A DNA stretch of 64,000 nt from Schlegelella_A sp038231215 (GTDB taxonomy: Bacteria; Pseudomonadota; Gammaproteobacteria; Burkholderiales; Burkholderiaceae_C), in NCBI GenBank assembly GCA_038231215.1, contig JBBRLS010000020.1:10667-74666 (forward strand), written 5' to 3'. Under the pieces are notes generated by a model. It searched no databases. It was given only the letters and a program-made list of their open reading frames with translations, and was not told the origin of the DNA. Position 1 is the first letter of the stretch. Each line of letters opens with the position of its first letter. A program made the translations under genes and the position numbers. Positions 41,115-49,955 of the stretch are shown in pieces.

Positions 41115-41483
41115 CTACTTGTCGTTCGGCGCCGAATGGCCGAGCGGGCGAACCTCGATCGAGCCGCCCATCGCCGCCGGGCAGCGCGCTGCCCAGTGCA
41201 CGGCGTCGTCGAGGTTGGGAACGTCGATCAGGTAGTAGCCGCCGAGCTGCTCCTTGGTCTCGGCGAAGGGCCCGTCGGTGGTCACGGTCTTGCCGTTCCT
41301 GACTCGCACCGTCGTCGCGCTGTGCGTCGGCTTCAGCTCGGCGCCGCCGCGCAGCACGCCGGCCGCCTGCATGTCGCCGCCGTAGCGTGTGAAGGCGGCG
41401 TACATCTGCTCTTGCGCCTTCGGGTCATCGGCCATCATGGCGAAGTTCTTCTCGTCGCCGTAGATCAGGATGATGTAGTGCAT
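41115..41483 (-). CDS. YCII-related DGPF-domain protein
   Basis: The product has 122 residues. Features are the start MHYIILIYGDEKNF, the hallmark TTDGPFAETKEQLGGYYLIDV, and the C-terminal hydrophilic end. The DGPF family is the conserved partner of ECF41/ECF42 sigma factors and may bind a small ligand through its ferredoxin-like fold. AAGGAG five bases before ATG 41483 fixes the start. It is the first gene of the DGPF-MAPEG-sigma unit. Confidence 0.9.
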   Translation of the reverse strand: MHYIILIYGDEKNFAMMADDPKAQEQMYAAFTRYGGDMQAAGVLRGGAELKPTHSATTVRVRNGKTVTTDGPFAETKEQLGGYYLIDVPNLDDAVHWAARCPAAMGGSIEVRPLGHSAPNDK

Positions 41484-41605
41484 CGTCGCTCCTTTCGGTT
41501 GCCCCGACGACCGGGGACGCCGTCATGACGCGACGCTAGCGCCGGATCGACAGTCGCCGGCAACTTTATTCGGGTCGCGTGCCATGGCGCGGGCATCGGG
41601 ACCGC

Positions 41606-42208
41606 TCAGCGAGCGGCCACGCCGGCGCCGGCGGCCCAGGCCGCGACCTCGTCGAGGATCGTTCCGAGCGCGTCGTCGAAGCCTTGCACCGCGCCGGCGG
41701 CGTCGTGCGAACGCACGGGCACCGAAGCGGCGAAGCTGCGCCGCGCGAGCATCGTGCGGCCGGCCGGATCGGCCAGCTCGGCGACGAGAGTGACGCGCGC
41801 GCTGCCTGGCACCGACGTCGCGTCGTGATAGATCTCTGGCAGATGCGTGCGCAACATCAGGCTGCCGCGCACGCTGCTCGTGGCTTCGGCAACGGCGCGA
41901 AAAGCAGCGGCTTGTTCGAGTCGCGCCACCAGCAGCGGCGCGAGCCCGCGGTTCGGCGGTTCGGTCCAGTTGCTGAACTGGTAGTAGGCGCGTTGCCCGG
42001 CCGAGCGGCTGAAGACGATCTCCTGCGTGTCGTAGAAGCTCGATGCGGTGGTCGGCGCGACGAGCAGGATCGCGTCGCGCCGGGTCTCCGCGGCGACGAC
42101 CCGCGACGGCGCGACCTCGAGAACGAAGTAGCGTTGCGACGGGCCGGCGCTCAGCCCGCTGCAGCCGGCAAGCAGTGCGGCGACGACTGCCGTCGCGAGG
42201 CGCTTCAT
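41606..42208 (-). CDS. ABC-type transport auxiliary lipoprotein (PqiC-like)
   Basis: The product has 200 residues. The lipobox ALLAGC (cysteine about 16) makes it a lipoprotein. The family pattern is RYFVLEVAPS near the start, YDTQEIVFSRSAGQRAYYQFSNWTEPP, and a C-terminal QGFDDALGTILDEVAAW. PqiC-type lipoproteins sit at the outer membrane and complete MCE-protein bridges for phospholipid movement. It is the last gene of the MlaE-MlaF-MlaD-PqiC-like operon and overlaps the MCE gene by four bases. Confidence 0.87.
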   Translation of the reverse strand: MKRLATAVVAALLAGCSGLSAGPSQRYFVLEVAPSRVVAAETRRDAILLVAPTTASSFYDTQEIVFSRSAGQRAYYQFSNWTEPPNRGLAPLLVARLEQAAAFRAVAEATSSVRGSLMLRTHLPEIYHDATSVPGSARVTLVAELADPAGRTMLARRSFAASVPVRSHDAAGAVQGFDDALGTILDEVAAWAAGAGVAAR

Positions 42209-43152
42209 CGCCGATCCTCCCCGGGACCGAGACTGGCCTCGCCCGGGCCGAAGAACGTCGCCCGCGGATCGCGGAACTTGCGCGCCGCGACGCCGAGCGC
42301 GTCGGCTGTGCCGCGCAACTGCTGACTGGTGAGGCGCACCTCGACGTCGGTGTCGACGAGCAGGCTCTCGGTACGCCGCGAGAGCTGCGAGACGTCGTTG
42401 CCCACCTGCCGCACCGCGACCGAGACGTCCTTGATGCTGGCGGTGGTGTCGGCGCCGAGCTTGTCGTAGCGATCGACCAGGCGGTGCACGTCGCCGGAGA
42501 GCGTCGTCGTCGACGTGCGCACGCCGTCGGCGGCCTGGCCGATGGAGGCCAGCGTGCCGTCGAGCCGCGTCACGACGCCGTTGGCGTTGTGCGACAGGTC
42601 GCGCAGGTTGACGAGCGTCTGGCCGATCGCGGCCTGGTTCTCCGGCGACAGCGTGGCGTTGACGCGGCGCAAGGTCTCGTCGGCGCGCTGCGCGAGTTCG
42701 TTGACGGTCTCCGAGAACTGCTGAAGCTGCGACGCGCCTTCGGCGATCACCGCGTCGGCCGCCTCCGGTGCTGGCCGCTTCACGGCCGGGCTGTCCTCGC
42801 TCAGGTTCTGCAGGCGGATCGTCGCCAGCCCGGTGACGAGATTGCGTTCGACGACGGCACGCGTGCTTTCCTTGACCGGCGTAGCCGGGTCGATGCCGAC
42901 CCTCACCACGACCGTGCCGGGCCGCTCGGTCGAGAACGAGAAGCCGGTCACCGCGCCGACGCGGATGCCCTTCATGCGCACGTCGCTGCGCACGTCCAGG
43001 CCCTCGAGCGACTGGCGCGCGAAGTAGATGCGGTAGCTCTGCACGTCGGTGTGCTGGCCCGACGAGGCGAGCCAGACGACGGCGGCCGCGACGAGCCCGA
43101 GCAGGACCAGCACCGAGGTGCCGACGAAGGTGTACTTGGCTTCGGGTTCCAT
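42205..43152 (-). CDS. MCE-domain substrate-binding protein (MlaD family)
   Basis: The product has 315 residues. One N-terminal membrane helix (YTFVGTSVLVLLGLVAAAVVW) is followed by one MCE domain (about 38-115: YRIYFARQSLEGLDVRSDVRMKGIRVGAVTG) and a long coiled helical region (about 130-290) that could build a periplasmic needle. MCE proteins form hexameric rings that carry lipids between membranes. The ATG at 43152 shares one base with the ATPase stop. It is longer than E. coli MlaD (about 180) and nearer to Ttg2C/YrbD-like proteins with helical tails. Confidence 0.9.
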   Translation of the reverse strand: MEPEAKYTFVGTSVLVLLGLVAAAVVWLASSGQHTDVQSYRIYFARQSLEGLDVRSDVRMKGIRVGAVTGFSFSTERPGTVVVRVGIDPATPVKESTRAVVERNLVTGLATIRLQNLSEDSPAVKRPAPEAADAVIAEGASQLQQFSETVNELAQRADETLRRVNATLSPENQAAIGQTLVNLRDLSHNANGVVTRLDGTLASIGQAADGVRTSTTTLSGDVHRLVDRYDKLGADTTASIKDVSVAVRQVGNDVSQLSRRTESLLVDTDVEVRLTSQQLRGTADALGVAARKFRDPRATFFGPGEASLGPGEDRR

Positions 43153-43913
43153 CAGCGACTTCCTTTCTCGTGCGGCGCGCGCGCCGAAAAGTATTCCTTG
43201 ATCCAGGGATGCTCGCTTTTCACGACATCGGCGACCGGGCCGTCGGCGATCACCTTGCCGGCCGAGAGCGCGATGGCGCGGTCGATGATCGAGAGCAGGG
43301 TGTCGAGATCGTGCGTGACCATGAAGACGGTGAGACCCAGGCTGTCGCTGAGCGCACGCACCAGTGTGTCGAAAGCGCGTGCGCCGATCGGATCCAGCCC
43401 GGAGGTCGGTTCGTCGAGGAAAAGGATCTCGGGCTCGAGGGCGAGCGCGCGCGCCAGGGCGACGCGTTTTCGCATCCCGCCGGAAAGTTGTGCCGGAGTC
43501 TTCTTGCCGACGTCGGGGGTCAGGCCCACCAGCGACAGCTTGAAGCCGACCAGCGGCGCGATGATGTCTTCGTCCAGGTCGGTGTGCTCGCGAAAGGGCA
43601 CGGCGATGTTCTCCGCCACGGTCAGCGAAGAGAACAGCGCGCCGTCCTGGAACAGCATGCCGAAGCGGCGGCGCAGGCCGTTCATCTGTTCTTCGTCCGA
43701 TTGCCAGACGTCGGCGCCGAGCAGACGCACGCGGCCGCCGGTCGGGCGCAGCAGGCCGATGATTTCCTTCAACAGCACCGACTTGCCGGTGCCGCTGCCG
43801 CCGATCAGCGCCGCGACCTCGCCGCGCTGCACGGCAAAGCTCACGCCGTCGTGCACGACGTCGGCGCCGAAGCGCGTGACGATGTCGTTCACCTCGAGCA
43901 CGACGTCGTCCAT
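43152..43913 (-). CDS. MlaF-type ABC transporter ATPase
   Basis: The product has 253 residues. Walker A is GGSGTGKSVL, the signature is LSGGMRKRVALARA, Walker B is EILFLDEPTSGLDP, and a switch histidine is in FMVTHDLDT. It would power the STAS-MlaE permease encoded next to it in lipid transport. It lies between permease and MCE genes with zero to one base of overlap. A typical Mla/Mkl-class ATPase in length. Confidence 0.94.
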   Translation of the reverse strand: MDDVVLEVNDIVTRFGADVVHDGVSFAVQRGEVAALIGGSGTGKSVLLKEIIGLLRPTGGRVRLLGADVWQSDEEQMNGLRRRFGMLFQDGALFSSLTVAENIAVPFREHTDLDEDIIAPLVGFKLSLVGLTPDVGKKTPAQLSGGMRKRVALARALALEPEILFLDEPTSGLDPIGARAFDTLVRALSDSLGLTVFMVTHDLDTLLSIIDRAIALSAGKVIADGPVADVVKSEHPWIKEYFSARAPHEKGSR

Positions 43914-45032
43914 TCAGATGTCCAGGCGTTGCAGGGTGACGGCGAAGACGGCGTCGAGCACGATCACCCAGACGATGCTCTGCACAACGGTCGAGGTGGT
44001 GTGCTCGCCGACGCTCCTCGCGTCGCGCGCCACCGAGAGGCCCATGCGGCAGGCGATCATGGCGATGAAGGCGGCGAACACCGGCGCCTTGGCCACGCCG
44101 ACGACGAAGGCGCTCATCGGCAGCACGGCATGCAGCCGGCTGACGAACGCCTCGGGCGCGATGCCAAGCTGCAGCGCGCCGACCAGCATGCCGCCGGCGA
44201 CGCCGGCCACGTCGCCGGCGAAGACGAGCAGCGGCAGGCCGGCCATGATCGCGACCAGCCGAGGCACCACCAGCACCTGGATCGGCGAGAGGCCGAGCGT
44301 CTGGATCGCGTCGGTCTCCTCCTGCACCTTCATCGAGCCGATCTGCGCCGTGAAGGCGGCGCCCGAGCGGCCGGCGACGATGACCGCAACGAGGATCGGC
44401 GAGAGCTCGCGGCAGATGGCGATGCCGACGCCGTCGACGACGAAGATGGTCGCGCCGTAGCGCTGCGCCTGCACGCCGAGCAGATAGGCGAAGACGACGC
44501 CGATCAGGAAGGTGACGAGGGCGACGATCGGGATCGCGTCGAGCGTGATGACCTCGAACTGCGAGACCGTTTCCCTGAAGCGGAAGAGGCGCGGCCTGCG
44601 CAGCAGGACCAGCACCTCGAGTGCGACCATGCCGATGAATCCGGTGTGCGCGGCGAGCGTGCGCGCGACCGCGAGCGTCACGGCGCCGACACGCTGCACG
44701 AGCGGCTGGCGCTGCGTCGGTGCGGCCACCGAGGGCGCGGCCATGCGCTCGCGCACCAGCTTCAGCAGCCTCTCGTGGCCCTCGCGCATCTGCCGCACCT
44801 GCACCGTGGTGGTGGCGCAGCCGAGGCTGGCAAGGCGACGCAACAGCAGGAAGCCGGCCGCGGTGTCCAGCTCCTCGAGCCGGCTGCCGTCGATCACGCA
44901 TTGCGTCTTGCCGGAGAGCGTCAAGCCCTCGATCTCGCCGACGTTCGGCAGCCGCCATCGGCCTTGCAGATAAAGGACGCCGATGCCGCCTTCGCTCTCG
45001 AGCGCCAGCCAGGTCGGCGGTCCGGTCGGCAT
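43914..45032 (-). CDS. MlaE-type permease with N-terminal STAS domain
   Basis: The product has 372 residues. The first 95 form a STAS-like (MlaB-like) domain (GRWRLPNVGEIEGLTLSGK; IDGSRLEELDTAAGFLLL). The permease body (about 120-372) has the MlaE hallmarks VVAGRSGAAFTAQIGSMKVQEETDA and about five membrane segments. In E. coli MlaB is a separate subunit needed for ATPase assembly; here it is fused to the permease, a known variant in betaproteobacteria. First gene of the four-gene operon. Confidence 0.93.
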   Translation of the reverse strand: MPTGPPTWLALESEGGIGVLYLQGRWRLPNVGEIEGLTLSGKTQCVIDGSRLEELDTAAGFLLLRRLASLGCATTTVQVRQMREGHERLLKLVRERMAAPSVAAPTQRQPLVQRVGAVTLAVARTLAAHTGFIGMVALEVLVLLRRPRLFRFRETVSQFEVITLDAIPIVALVTFLIGVVFAYLLGVQAQRYGATIFVVDGVGIAICRELSPILVAVIVAGRSGAAFTAQIGSMKVQEETDAIQTLGLSPIQVLVVPRLVAIMAGLPLLVFAGDVAGVAGGMLVGALQLGIAPEAFVSRLHAVLPMSAFVVGVAKAPVFAAFIAMIACRMGLSVARDARSVGEHTTSTVVQSIVWVIVLDAVFAVTLQRLDI

Positions 45033-45051
45033 GACGGCGCCGCCGCCCTGC

Positions 45052-45600
45052 TCAGTGCCCGGTCGTGTCGGCCGGCCGGCTCGCCTCGAACAGGAACCAG
45101 GTGCGCCGCTCGGTCTCGTCGATCCAGACTTCGATCAGGCTCGCGGTGGCGATATCACGGTGCCCGTCGCAGACGTCGTGGGCCTCGCGCAGGCGGCCAG
45201 CGAGCGTCTTGTTATCCTCGCGCAGCTCGGCCAGCATGTCCGAGGGCTCGACGAATTCCGCGTCGTTGTCGGCGATGCGCTGCATGCGCGCGATGTGGCC
45301 GATCGAGCGGAGCGTAGTGCCGCCGACCTTGCGGATGCGCTCGGCGATCGGATCGGTCATGGCGTAGATCTGGTCGGACTGCTCGTCGAGCATGACGTGG
45401 TAGTCGCGAAAGTGCGGGCCGCTCATGTGCCAGTGGAAGTTCTTGGTCTTCATGTAGAGGGCGAAGACGTCGGCGAGGATGCCGTTCATCGCCGCGGCGA
45501 TATCCTTGGTCGAGCCGGCCTTCAGGTCGGTCGGTGTGACCAGGGGCGCGGCGCGGCGGGTCTTCGCGGCGGCGCGCGTTTGTGACTTGATCTTCTTCAT
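45052..45600 (-). CDS. dps: Dps-family DNA-binding ferroxidase
   Basis: The product has 182 residues. A lysine/arginine-rich N-terminal tail (MKKIKSQTRAAAKTRRAAP) suits DNA binding. The ferroxidase pattern KTKNFHWHMSGPHFRDYHVMLDEQSDQI supplies the inter-subunit H, D and E ligands. Dps forms 12-mers that store iron and protect DNA under oxidative or starvation stress. It lies 19 bases upstream of the lipid-transport operon on the same strand. The leader to its right is shared with the divergent DUF1345 gene; no OxyR-type site is evident. Confidence 0.94.
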   Translation of the reverse strand: MKKIKSQTRAAAKTRRAAPLVTPTDLKAGSTKDIAAAMNGILADVFALYMKTKNFHWHMSGPHFRDYHVMLDEQSDQIYAMTDPIAERIRKVGGTTLRSIGHIARMQRIADNDAEFVEPSDMLAELREDNKTLAGRLREAHDVCDGHRDIATASLIEVWIDETERRTWFLFEASRPADTTGH

Positions 45601-45732
45601 GGGGTTGCCGTGAGTGAGCCAGGGGAGGCAACACTCTAAGGCGGATTGCTATTGCGCGCCAACCGCGTCCACGTCGCGCGCGCCGCGCAGTGCATGATCC
45701 GCATTTCCGCCAGCGTCGAAGGAGACCAAGGC

Positions 45733-46404
45733 ATGAACTGGCATCGCAATCGCTTCCTCCGTCTGGTGCGCTCGCGGCCACGCCTCTTCATCGCCGTCGG
45801 CGTGGCGATGGCGATCGCCTGGCTCCTGCCGACCTCGATCGCCAGCCAGCCGGTGACGCGCTGGCTCTTCGCGTGGAACGCCGGCGCCGGTCTCTACGTG
45901 CTGCTCGCGGCGATCATGATGATCCGCTCGTCGAGCCACCACATGCGGCATCGCGCGCAGCTCCAGGACGACGGCCAGCGCACGATCCTCGCCCTCGTCG
46001 TCGTCGCGACGATCGCCAGTTTGGCCGCGATCGGCGGCGAGCTGGCGGTGGTGAAGGACATGCACGGCTTCAACAAGGCGGCGCACATCGCGCTGGCCGG
46101 CGTCACCGTGCTGACGTCGTGGGCCTTCATCCAGATCATGTTCGCGCTGCACTACGCGCACGACTTCTATGCCGCCGCATGCCACGGCCGGCCACCCGGG
46201 CTGAAGTTTCCTGACGAGGAGCAACCGGACTACGGCGACTTCTTCTACTTCGCGTCGGTCATCGGCACTTCGGGACAGACCGCCGACGTATCCTTCATGA
46301 ACAAGCCCTTGCGGCGCATCGGCACGCTGCACTGCATCCTGTCGTACCTCTTCAACACGACCGTGCTGGCCCTGCTCATCAACATCGGCGCGAGCATGTT
46401 CTGA
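45733..46404 (+). CDS. DUF1345-family membrane protein
   Basis: The product has 223 residues with five hydrophobic segments (about 18-36, 43-62, 88-108, 118-138 and 198-220). The DUF1345 block DYGDFFYFASVIGTSGQTADVSF is present. The function of the family is unknown; the GxxxQ-like pore segment resembles that of two-helix potassium channels, which is only an impression. AGGAGA eight bases before the ATG at 45733 supports this start over upstream ones. It is divergent from dps and 240 bases before ackA. Confidence 0.85.
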   Translation: MNWHRNRFLRLVRSRPRLFIAVGVAMAIAWLLPTSIASQPVTRWLFAWNAGAGLYVLLAAIMMIRSSSHHMRHRAQLQDDGQRTILALVVVATIASLAAIGGELAVVKDMHGFNKAAHIALAGVTVLTSWAFIQIMFALHYAHDFYAAACHGRPPGLKFPDEEQPDYGDFFYFASVIGTSGQTADVSFMNKPLRRIGTLHCILSYLFNTTVLALLINIGASMF

Positions 46405-46519
46405 ACGACGCGACAGGCGTCGCCGGGACGTCGGCCTCGCTGAGTGCGCACGCTTGCCGCCCGGACGACCTGCCCTGGCAGTCTGCACATCGAGCGTGGC
46501 CGGGCTTCTGTACGTCATC

Positions 46520-46557
46520 GCACAGACGGAAGGCGCCGTTGACGCGACTGTCTGTGC
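46520..46557. promoter_or_regulatory. Inverted repeat in the ackA leader
   Basis: GCACAGAC (46520-46527) and GTCTGTGC (46550-46557) are perfect inverted copies with 22 bases between, 88-125 bases before the ackA start. This could be a bipartite regulator site or a leader hairpin. No FNR/Anr-type TTGAT-N4-ATCAA site is seen in this gap. Confidence 0.4.
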
Positions 46558-46644
46558 TGTTCCCCCGCCGTGACTCGACATGTACGAACGAACGAAGATT
46601 CCCGTGGACGGCAGCCCCTCCTCCGATGCCGGGGTTGCCGACCT

Positions 46645-47877
46645 GTGAACACCCCCGGCTCCTGCGTGCTGAGCCTCAATGGCGGCTCATCGAGCATCAA
46701 GTTCGCGCTCTATGACGCGGGCGAGACGCTGCAACGCCGGCTCGGCGGGCAGATCGACCGCATCGGCCAGGGCCATGCCCGGCTGAGCTTCGAGCACGTC
46801 GCCGGGCATCGATCGGGCACTCTCGACATCTCGGCGACCGACCATCGCTCGGCGGTGGCTTCGCTGATGGACTGGCTGGCCGGCCCGGACGGCACAGGCA
46901 GCGAAACCGCGCTGAGCGGACTGGCGGCCGTCGGCCATCGCATCGTCCATGGCATGAGCCACTTCGAGCCCGAAACGATCACCGAGCCGCTGCTCGAGGA
47001 GTTGCGCCGCATTCAGCCCTACGACCCCGACCATTTGCCCGGCGAGATCGCGTTGATCGAGGCCTTTCGCCAGCGCCTGCCGGCGCTGCCGCAGGTGGCG
47101 TGCTTCGACACCGCCTTTCACCGCAGCATGCCGCGCGTGGCCAGGCTGCTGCCGATTCCGCGCAAGTTCGACGCCAAGGGCGTGCAGCGCTACGGCTTTC
47201 ATGGCCTGTCCTATGCCTTTTTGACCGAAGAGCTCGAACGCGTGGCCGGCAGGGCGGCCGCGCACGGGCGCGTCGTGCTGGCCCACCTGGGCAGCGGTGC
47301 CAGCATGGCCGCGGTGCACCACGGCCTCAGCATCGATACCAGCATGGGCTTCACGCCGAGCGCCGGCCTGCCGATGGGCACACGTTCCGGCGATCTGGAC
47401 CCGGGCCTGGTCTCGTACCTGGCGCGTACCGAGCACATGAGCGGGTCACAGTTCGACGACATGGTCCATCACGCCTCCGGCCTGCTCGGCGTCTCCGAGA
47501 CCAGCGCCGACATGCGCGATCTGCTCACCCGCGAGGGCACCGACGTTCGCGCCGCCGAGGCCGTGGCCCTGTTCTGCTACCAGGCGAAGAAGTGCATCGG
47601 CGCCTACGCGGCCGCGCTCGGCGGGCTCGATACGCTCGTCTTTTCAGGTGGCATCGGCGAGCACGCCGCCGAGGTTCGCGCGCGGGCTTGCGAAGGCCTC
47701 GGCTTCCTCGGCCTCGAGATCGATGCCGCGCGCAACGCGGAGCACGCCGCGGTCGTTTCCACCGCTGCGAGTAGTGTCACGGTGCGCGTCATGCGGACCG
47801 ACGAGGAGCTGATGATTGCCAGGTCGGCGTGCCGGGTTCTCGGGCTCGGCGCCTGTGTGGGAGGCATTCGCTCATGA
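46645..47877 (+). CDS. ackA: Acetate kinase
   Basis: The product has 410 residues. It moves phosphate between acetyl phosphate and ADP. Family motifs are LSLNGGSSSIKFAL, GHRIVHGM, CFDTAFHRSMP, AHLGSGASMAAV and FSGGIGEHAAEVR. The usual HLGNG asparagine is serine here (LGSGAS), a minor change. The GTG at 46645 begins the conserved N-terminus; the frame opens earlier at 46570 but without similarity. It converges on transketolase, with the two stops side by side (47872-47877). No phosphate acetyltransferase is nearby; the phosphoketolase downstream would supply its acetyl phosphate. Confidence 0.94.
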   Translation: MNTPGSCVLSLNGGSSSIKFALYDAGETLQRRLGGQIDRIGQGHARLSFEHVAGHRSGTLDISATDHRSAVASLMDWLAGPDGTGSETALSGLAAVGHRIVHGMSHFEPETITEPLLEELRRIQPYDPDHLPGEIALIEAFRQRLPALPQVACFDTAFHRSMPRVARLLPIPRKFDAKGVQRYGFHGLSYAFLTEELERVAGRAAAHGRVVLAHLGSGASMAAVHHGLSIDTSMGFTPSAGLPMGTRSGDLDPGLVSYLARTEHMSGSQFDDMVHHASGLLGVSETSADMRDLLTREGTDVRAAEAVALFCYQAKKCIGAYAAALGGLDTLVFSGGIGEHAAEVRARACEGLGFLGLEIDAARNAEHAAVVSTAASSVTVRVMRTDEELMIARSACRVLGLGACVGGIRS

Positions 47878-49941
47878 CAGGCCGGCGAGAAGCGCCTTGG
47901 CCCGGGCGACGACGTTCTCGACGCTGAAGCCGTACTCGCGCAGCAGAACATCGGCGGGCGCAGAAGCACCGAAGCGCTCGACGCCGAGCATGTCGCCGCG
48001 CTCGCCGACGTAGCGTTGCCAGCCTTGCGACACGCCGAGTTCCACCGCCAGCCGGGCCGTCACGTGCGGTGGCAGGACGTCGTCGCGATAGGCCTGCGGC
48101 TCGGCCTCGAAAAGCTCCCAGCTCGGCATCGAGACGCAGCGCACCGCCATGCCGTCGTCGCGCAGGCGCTCGGCCGCGGCCAGGATCAATCCGACCTCGG
48201 AGCCGCTGGCCATCAGGATCAACGCAGGCCGGCAATCCTTCGCGTCGCCCGGCGAGTAGTCCTTGAGCACATAGGCGCCGCGCGCGAGCCCCTCGGCGCT
48301 GGCGTAGACGCTGCGGTCGAGCGTGGCGAGATCCTGTCGCGTCAGTACCAGCAGCACGGGACGATCGCGCGTCCGGAGCGCGACTTTCCATGCCACGGCG
48401 GTCTCGTTGGCGTCGGCCGGGCGGATCACCGTGAGGTTCGGGATCGCGCGCAGGCTGGCGAGCTGTTCCACGGGCTGATGCGTCGGACCGTCTTCGCCGA
48501 GAGCGATGCTGTCGTGGGTGAACACGTGCACGACATGCAGGCCCATCAGCGCAGCGAGGCGAATGGCCGGGCGCATGTAATCGGAGAAGATCAGGAAGGT
48601 GGCGCCGTAGGGAATGAATCCGCCGTGCGCCGCCAGCCCGTTGACGACCCCGCCCATCGCATGTTCACGCACGCCGAAGTGCAGATTGCGGCCGGCATGG
48701 CTCCATCCGCCGCCGTCGGAGCCTTCGCTGTCCTCGCCGGCGGTCAGCGGCGGGTTGAAGTCGCCCTGTCCCTGGAGCGCGGTGTGCGTGGAGGGATCGA
48801 GGTCGGCCGAGCCGCCGACCAGCGCCGGCAGCCTGGGCGCGATCGCGTTCATCACCTTGCCGCCGGCGACGCGCGTGGCCATGCCCCTGGCGTCTGCAGC
48901 GAAGACCGGAACGGCCGCGTCCCAACCTTCCGGCATTTCGCCTCGCAGCCGTTCCTGAAGATCCTTCGCCAGCTCCGGGAGCGCCTCGCTGTATTCGCGC
49001 AGCCGCTGGTTCCAGTCGGCCTCGGCCTTCGCACCGTGCGCCAGCGCTTCGCGAAAGCGGGCCAGCGCCGGCTCGGGCACGAGGAAAGGCGGATCGACCG
49101 GCCATCCAAGCATGATCTTGGTCTTGGCGACGTCTTCGGGCCCGAGCGGCGAGCCGTGTGCCTTGAAGCTGTCCTGCTCGGGCGAGCCGAAGCCGAGGTG
49201 CGTGCGCACGAGGATCAGCGAAGGCCTCGTCGTCTCGGCGCGCGCCGCGTTCAGTGCGGCGTCGATCGCCGCGACGTCGTTGCCCTCGGTGACGGCGATC
49301 GTCTGCCAGCCATAGGCCGCGAAGCGCTTCGCGCGATCTTCGGAGAACGTGATGTCGGTGCCCGCCGAGAGGGTGACGAAGTTGTCGTCGTAGAGGCAGA
49401 CGAGCTTGCCCAGCTTCAGGTGGCCCGCGAGCGAGGCGGCCTCCGAAGCCACGCCCTCCATGAGGTCGCCATCGCTGACGATGGCCCAGGTGCGGTGATC
49501 GATGGGCGCATGGCCGAGCTGGTTGTAGCGGGCGGCCAGATGCGCCTCCGCGATGGCCATGCCGACCGCGTTCGCCATGCCCTGGCCGAGCGGACCGGTA
49601 GTCACTTCGACGCCGGCGGTGTGCCCGCGCTCGGGATGCCCCGGCGCCTTGCTGCCCCATTGGCGGAAATGCTTCAGGTCGTCGAGCGTGAGGTCGTAGC
49701 CGGTGACATGGAGCAGGCTGTAGAGCAGGGCCGACCCGTGCCCGGCCGAGAGCACGAAACGATCACGATCGGGCCACTGCGGATGGGCGGGGTTGTGCTT
49801 GAGGTGCCTGGCCCACAGCGCGTAGGCCATCGGCGCCGCGCCGAGCGGCAGGCCGGGATGGCCGCTGTTGGCACGCTGCACCATATCGACCGACAGGAAG
49901 CGAAGCGTGTCGACGCACTGTCGATCGATGGCGTCGGACAT
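47872..49941 (-). CDS. tkt: Transketolase
   Basis: The product has 689 residues. This TPP enzyme moves two-carbon units between sugar phosphates. The TPP-binding GDGDLMEG motif appears as VSDGDLMEGVASEAASLAGH, and SGHPGLPLGAAPMAYALW and GVREHAMGG are typical. AGGAG before the ATG at 49941 sets the start. It is the last gene of the minus-strand carbon operon, 14 bases after the aldolase stop. It supplies or uses xylulose 5-phosphate, the phosphoketolase substrate. Confidence 0.95.
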   Translation of the reverse strand: MSDAIDRQCVDTLRFLSVDMVQRANSGHPGLPLGAAPMAYALWARHLKHNPAHPQWPDRDRFVLSAGHGSALLYSLLHVTGYDLTLDDLKHFRQWGSKAPGHPERGHTAGVEVTTGPLGQGMANAVGMAIAEAHLAARYNQLGHAPIDHRTWAIVSDGDLMEGVASEAASLAGHLKLGKLVCLYDDNFVTLSAGTDITFSEDRAKRFAAYGWQTIAVTEGNDVAAIDAALNAARAETTRPSLILVRTHLGFGSPEQDSFKAHGSPLGPEDVAKTKIMLGWPVDPPFLVPEPALARFREALAHGAKAEADWNQRLREYSEALPELAKDLQERLRGEMPEGWDAAVPVFAADARGMATRVAGGKVMNAIAPRLPALVGGSADLDPSTHTALQGQGDFNPPLTAGEDSEGSDGGGWSHAGRNLHFGVREHAMGGVVNGLAAHGGFIPYGATFLIFSDYMRPAIRLAALMGLHVVHVFTHDSIALGEDGPTHQPVEQLASLRAIPNLTVIRPADANETAVAWKVALRTRDRPVLLVLTRQDLATLDRSVYASAEGLARGAYVLKDYSPGDAKDCRPALILMASGSEVGLILAAAERLRDDGMAVRCVSMPSWELFEAEPQAYRDDVLPPHVTARLAVELGVSQGWQRYVGERGDMLGVERFGASAPADVLLREYGFSVENVVARAKALLAGLS

Positions 49942-49955
49942 GAGAGCTCCTTCAG

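Noticed and set aside
46405..46644. FNR/Anr box before ackA
   Set aside because: No TTGAT-N4-ATCAA or close variant was found by eye, so oxygen control is only an inference from gene content.
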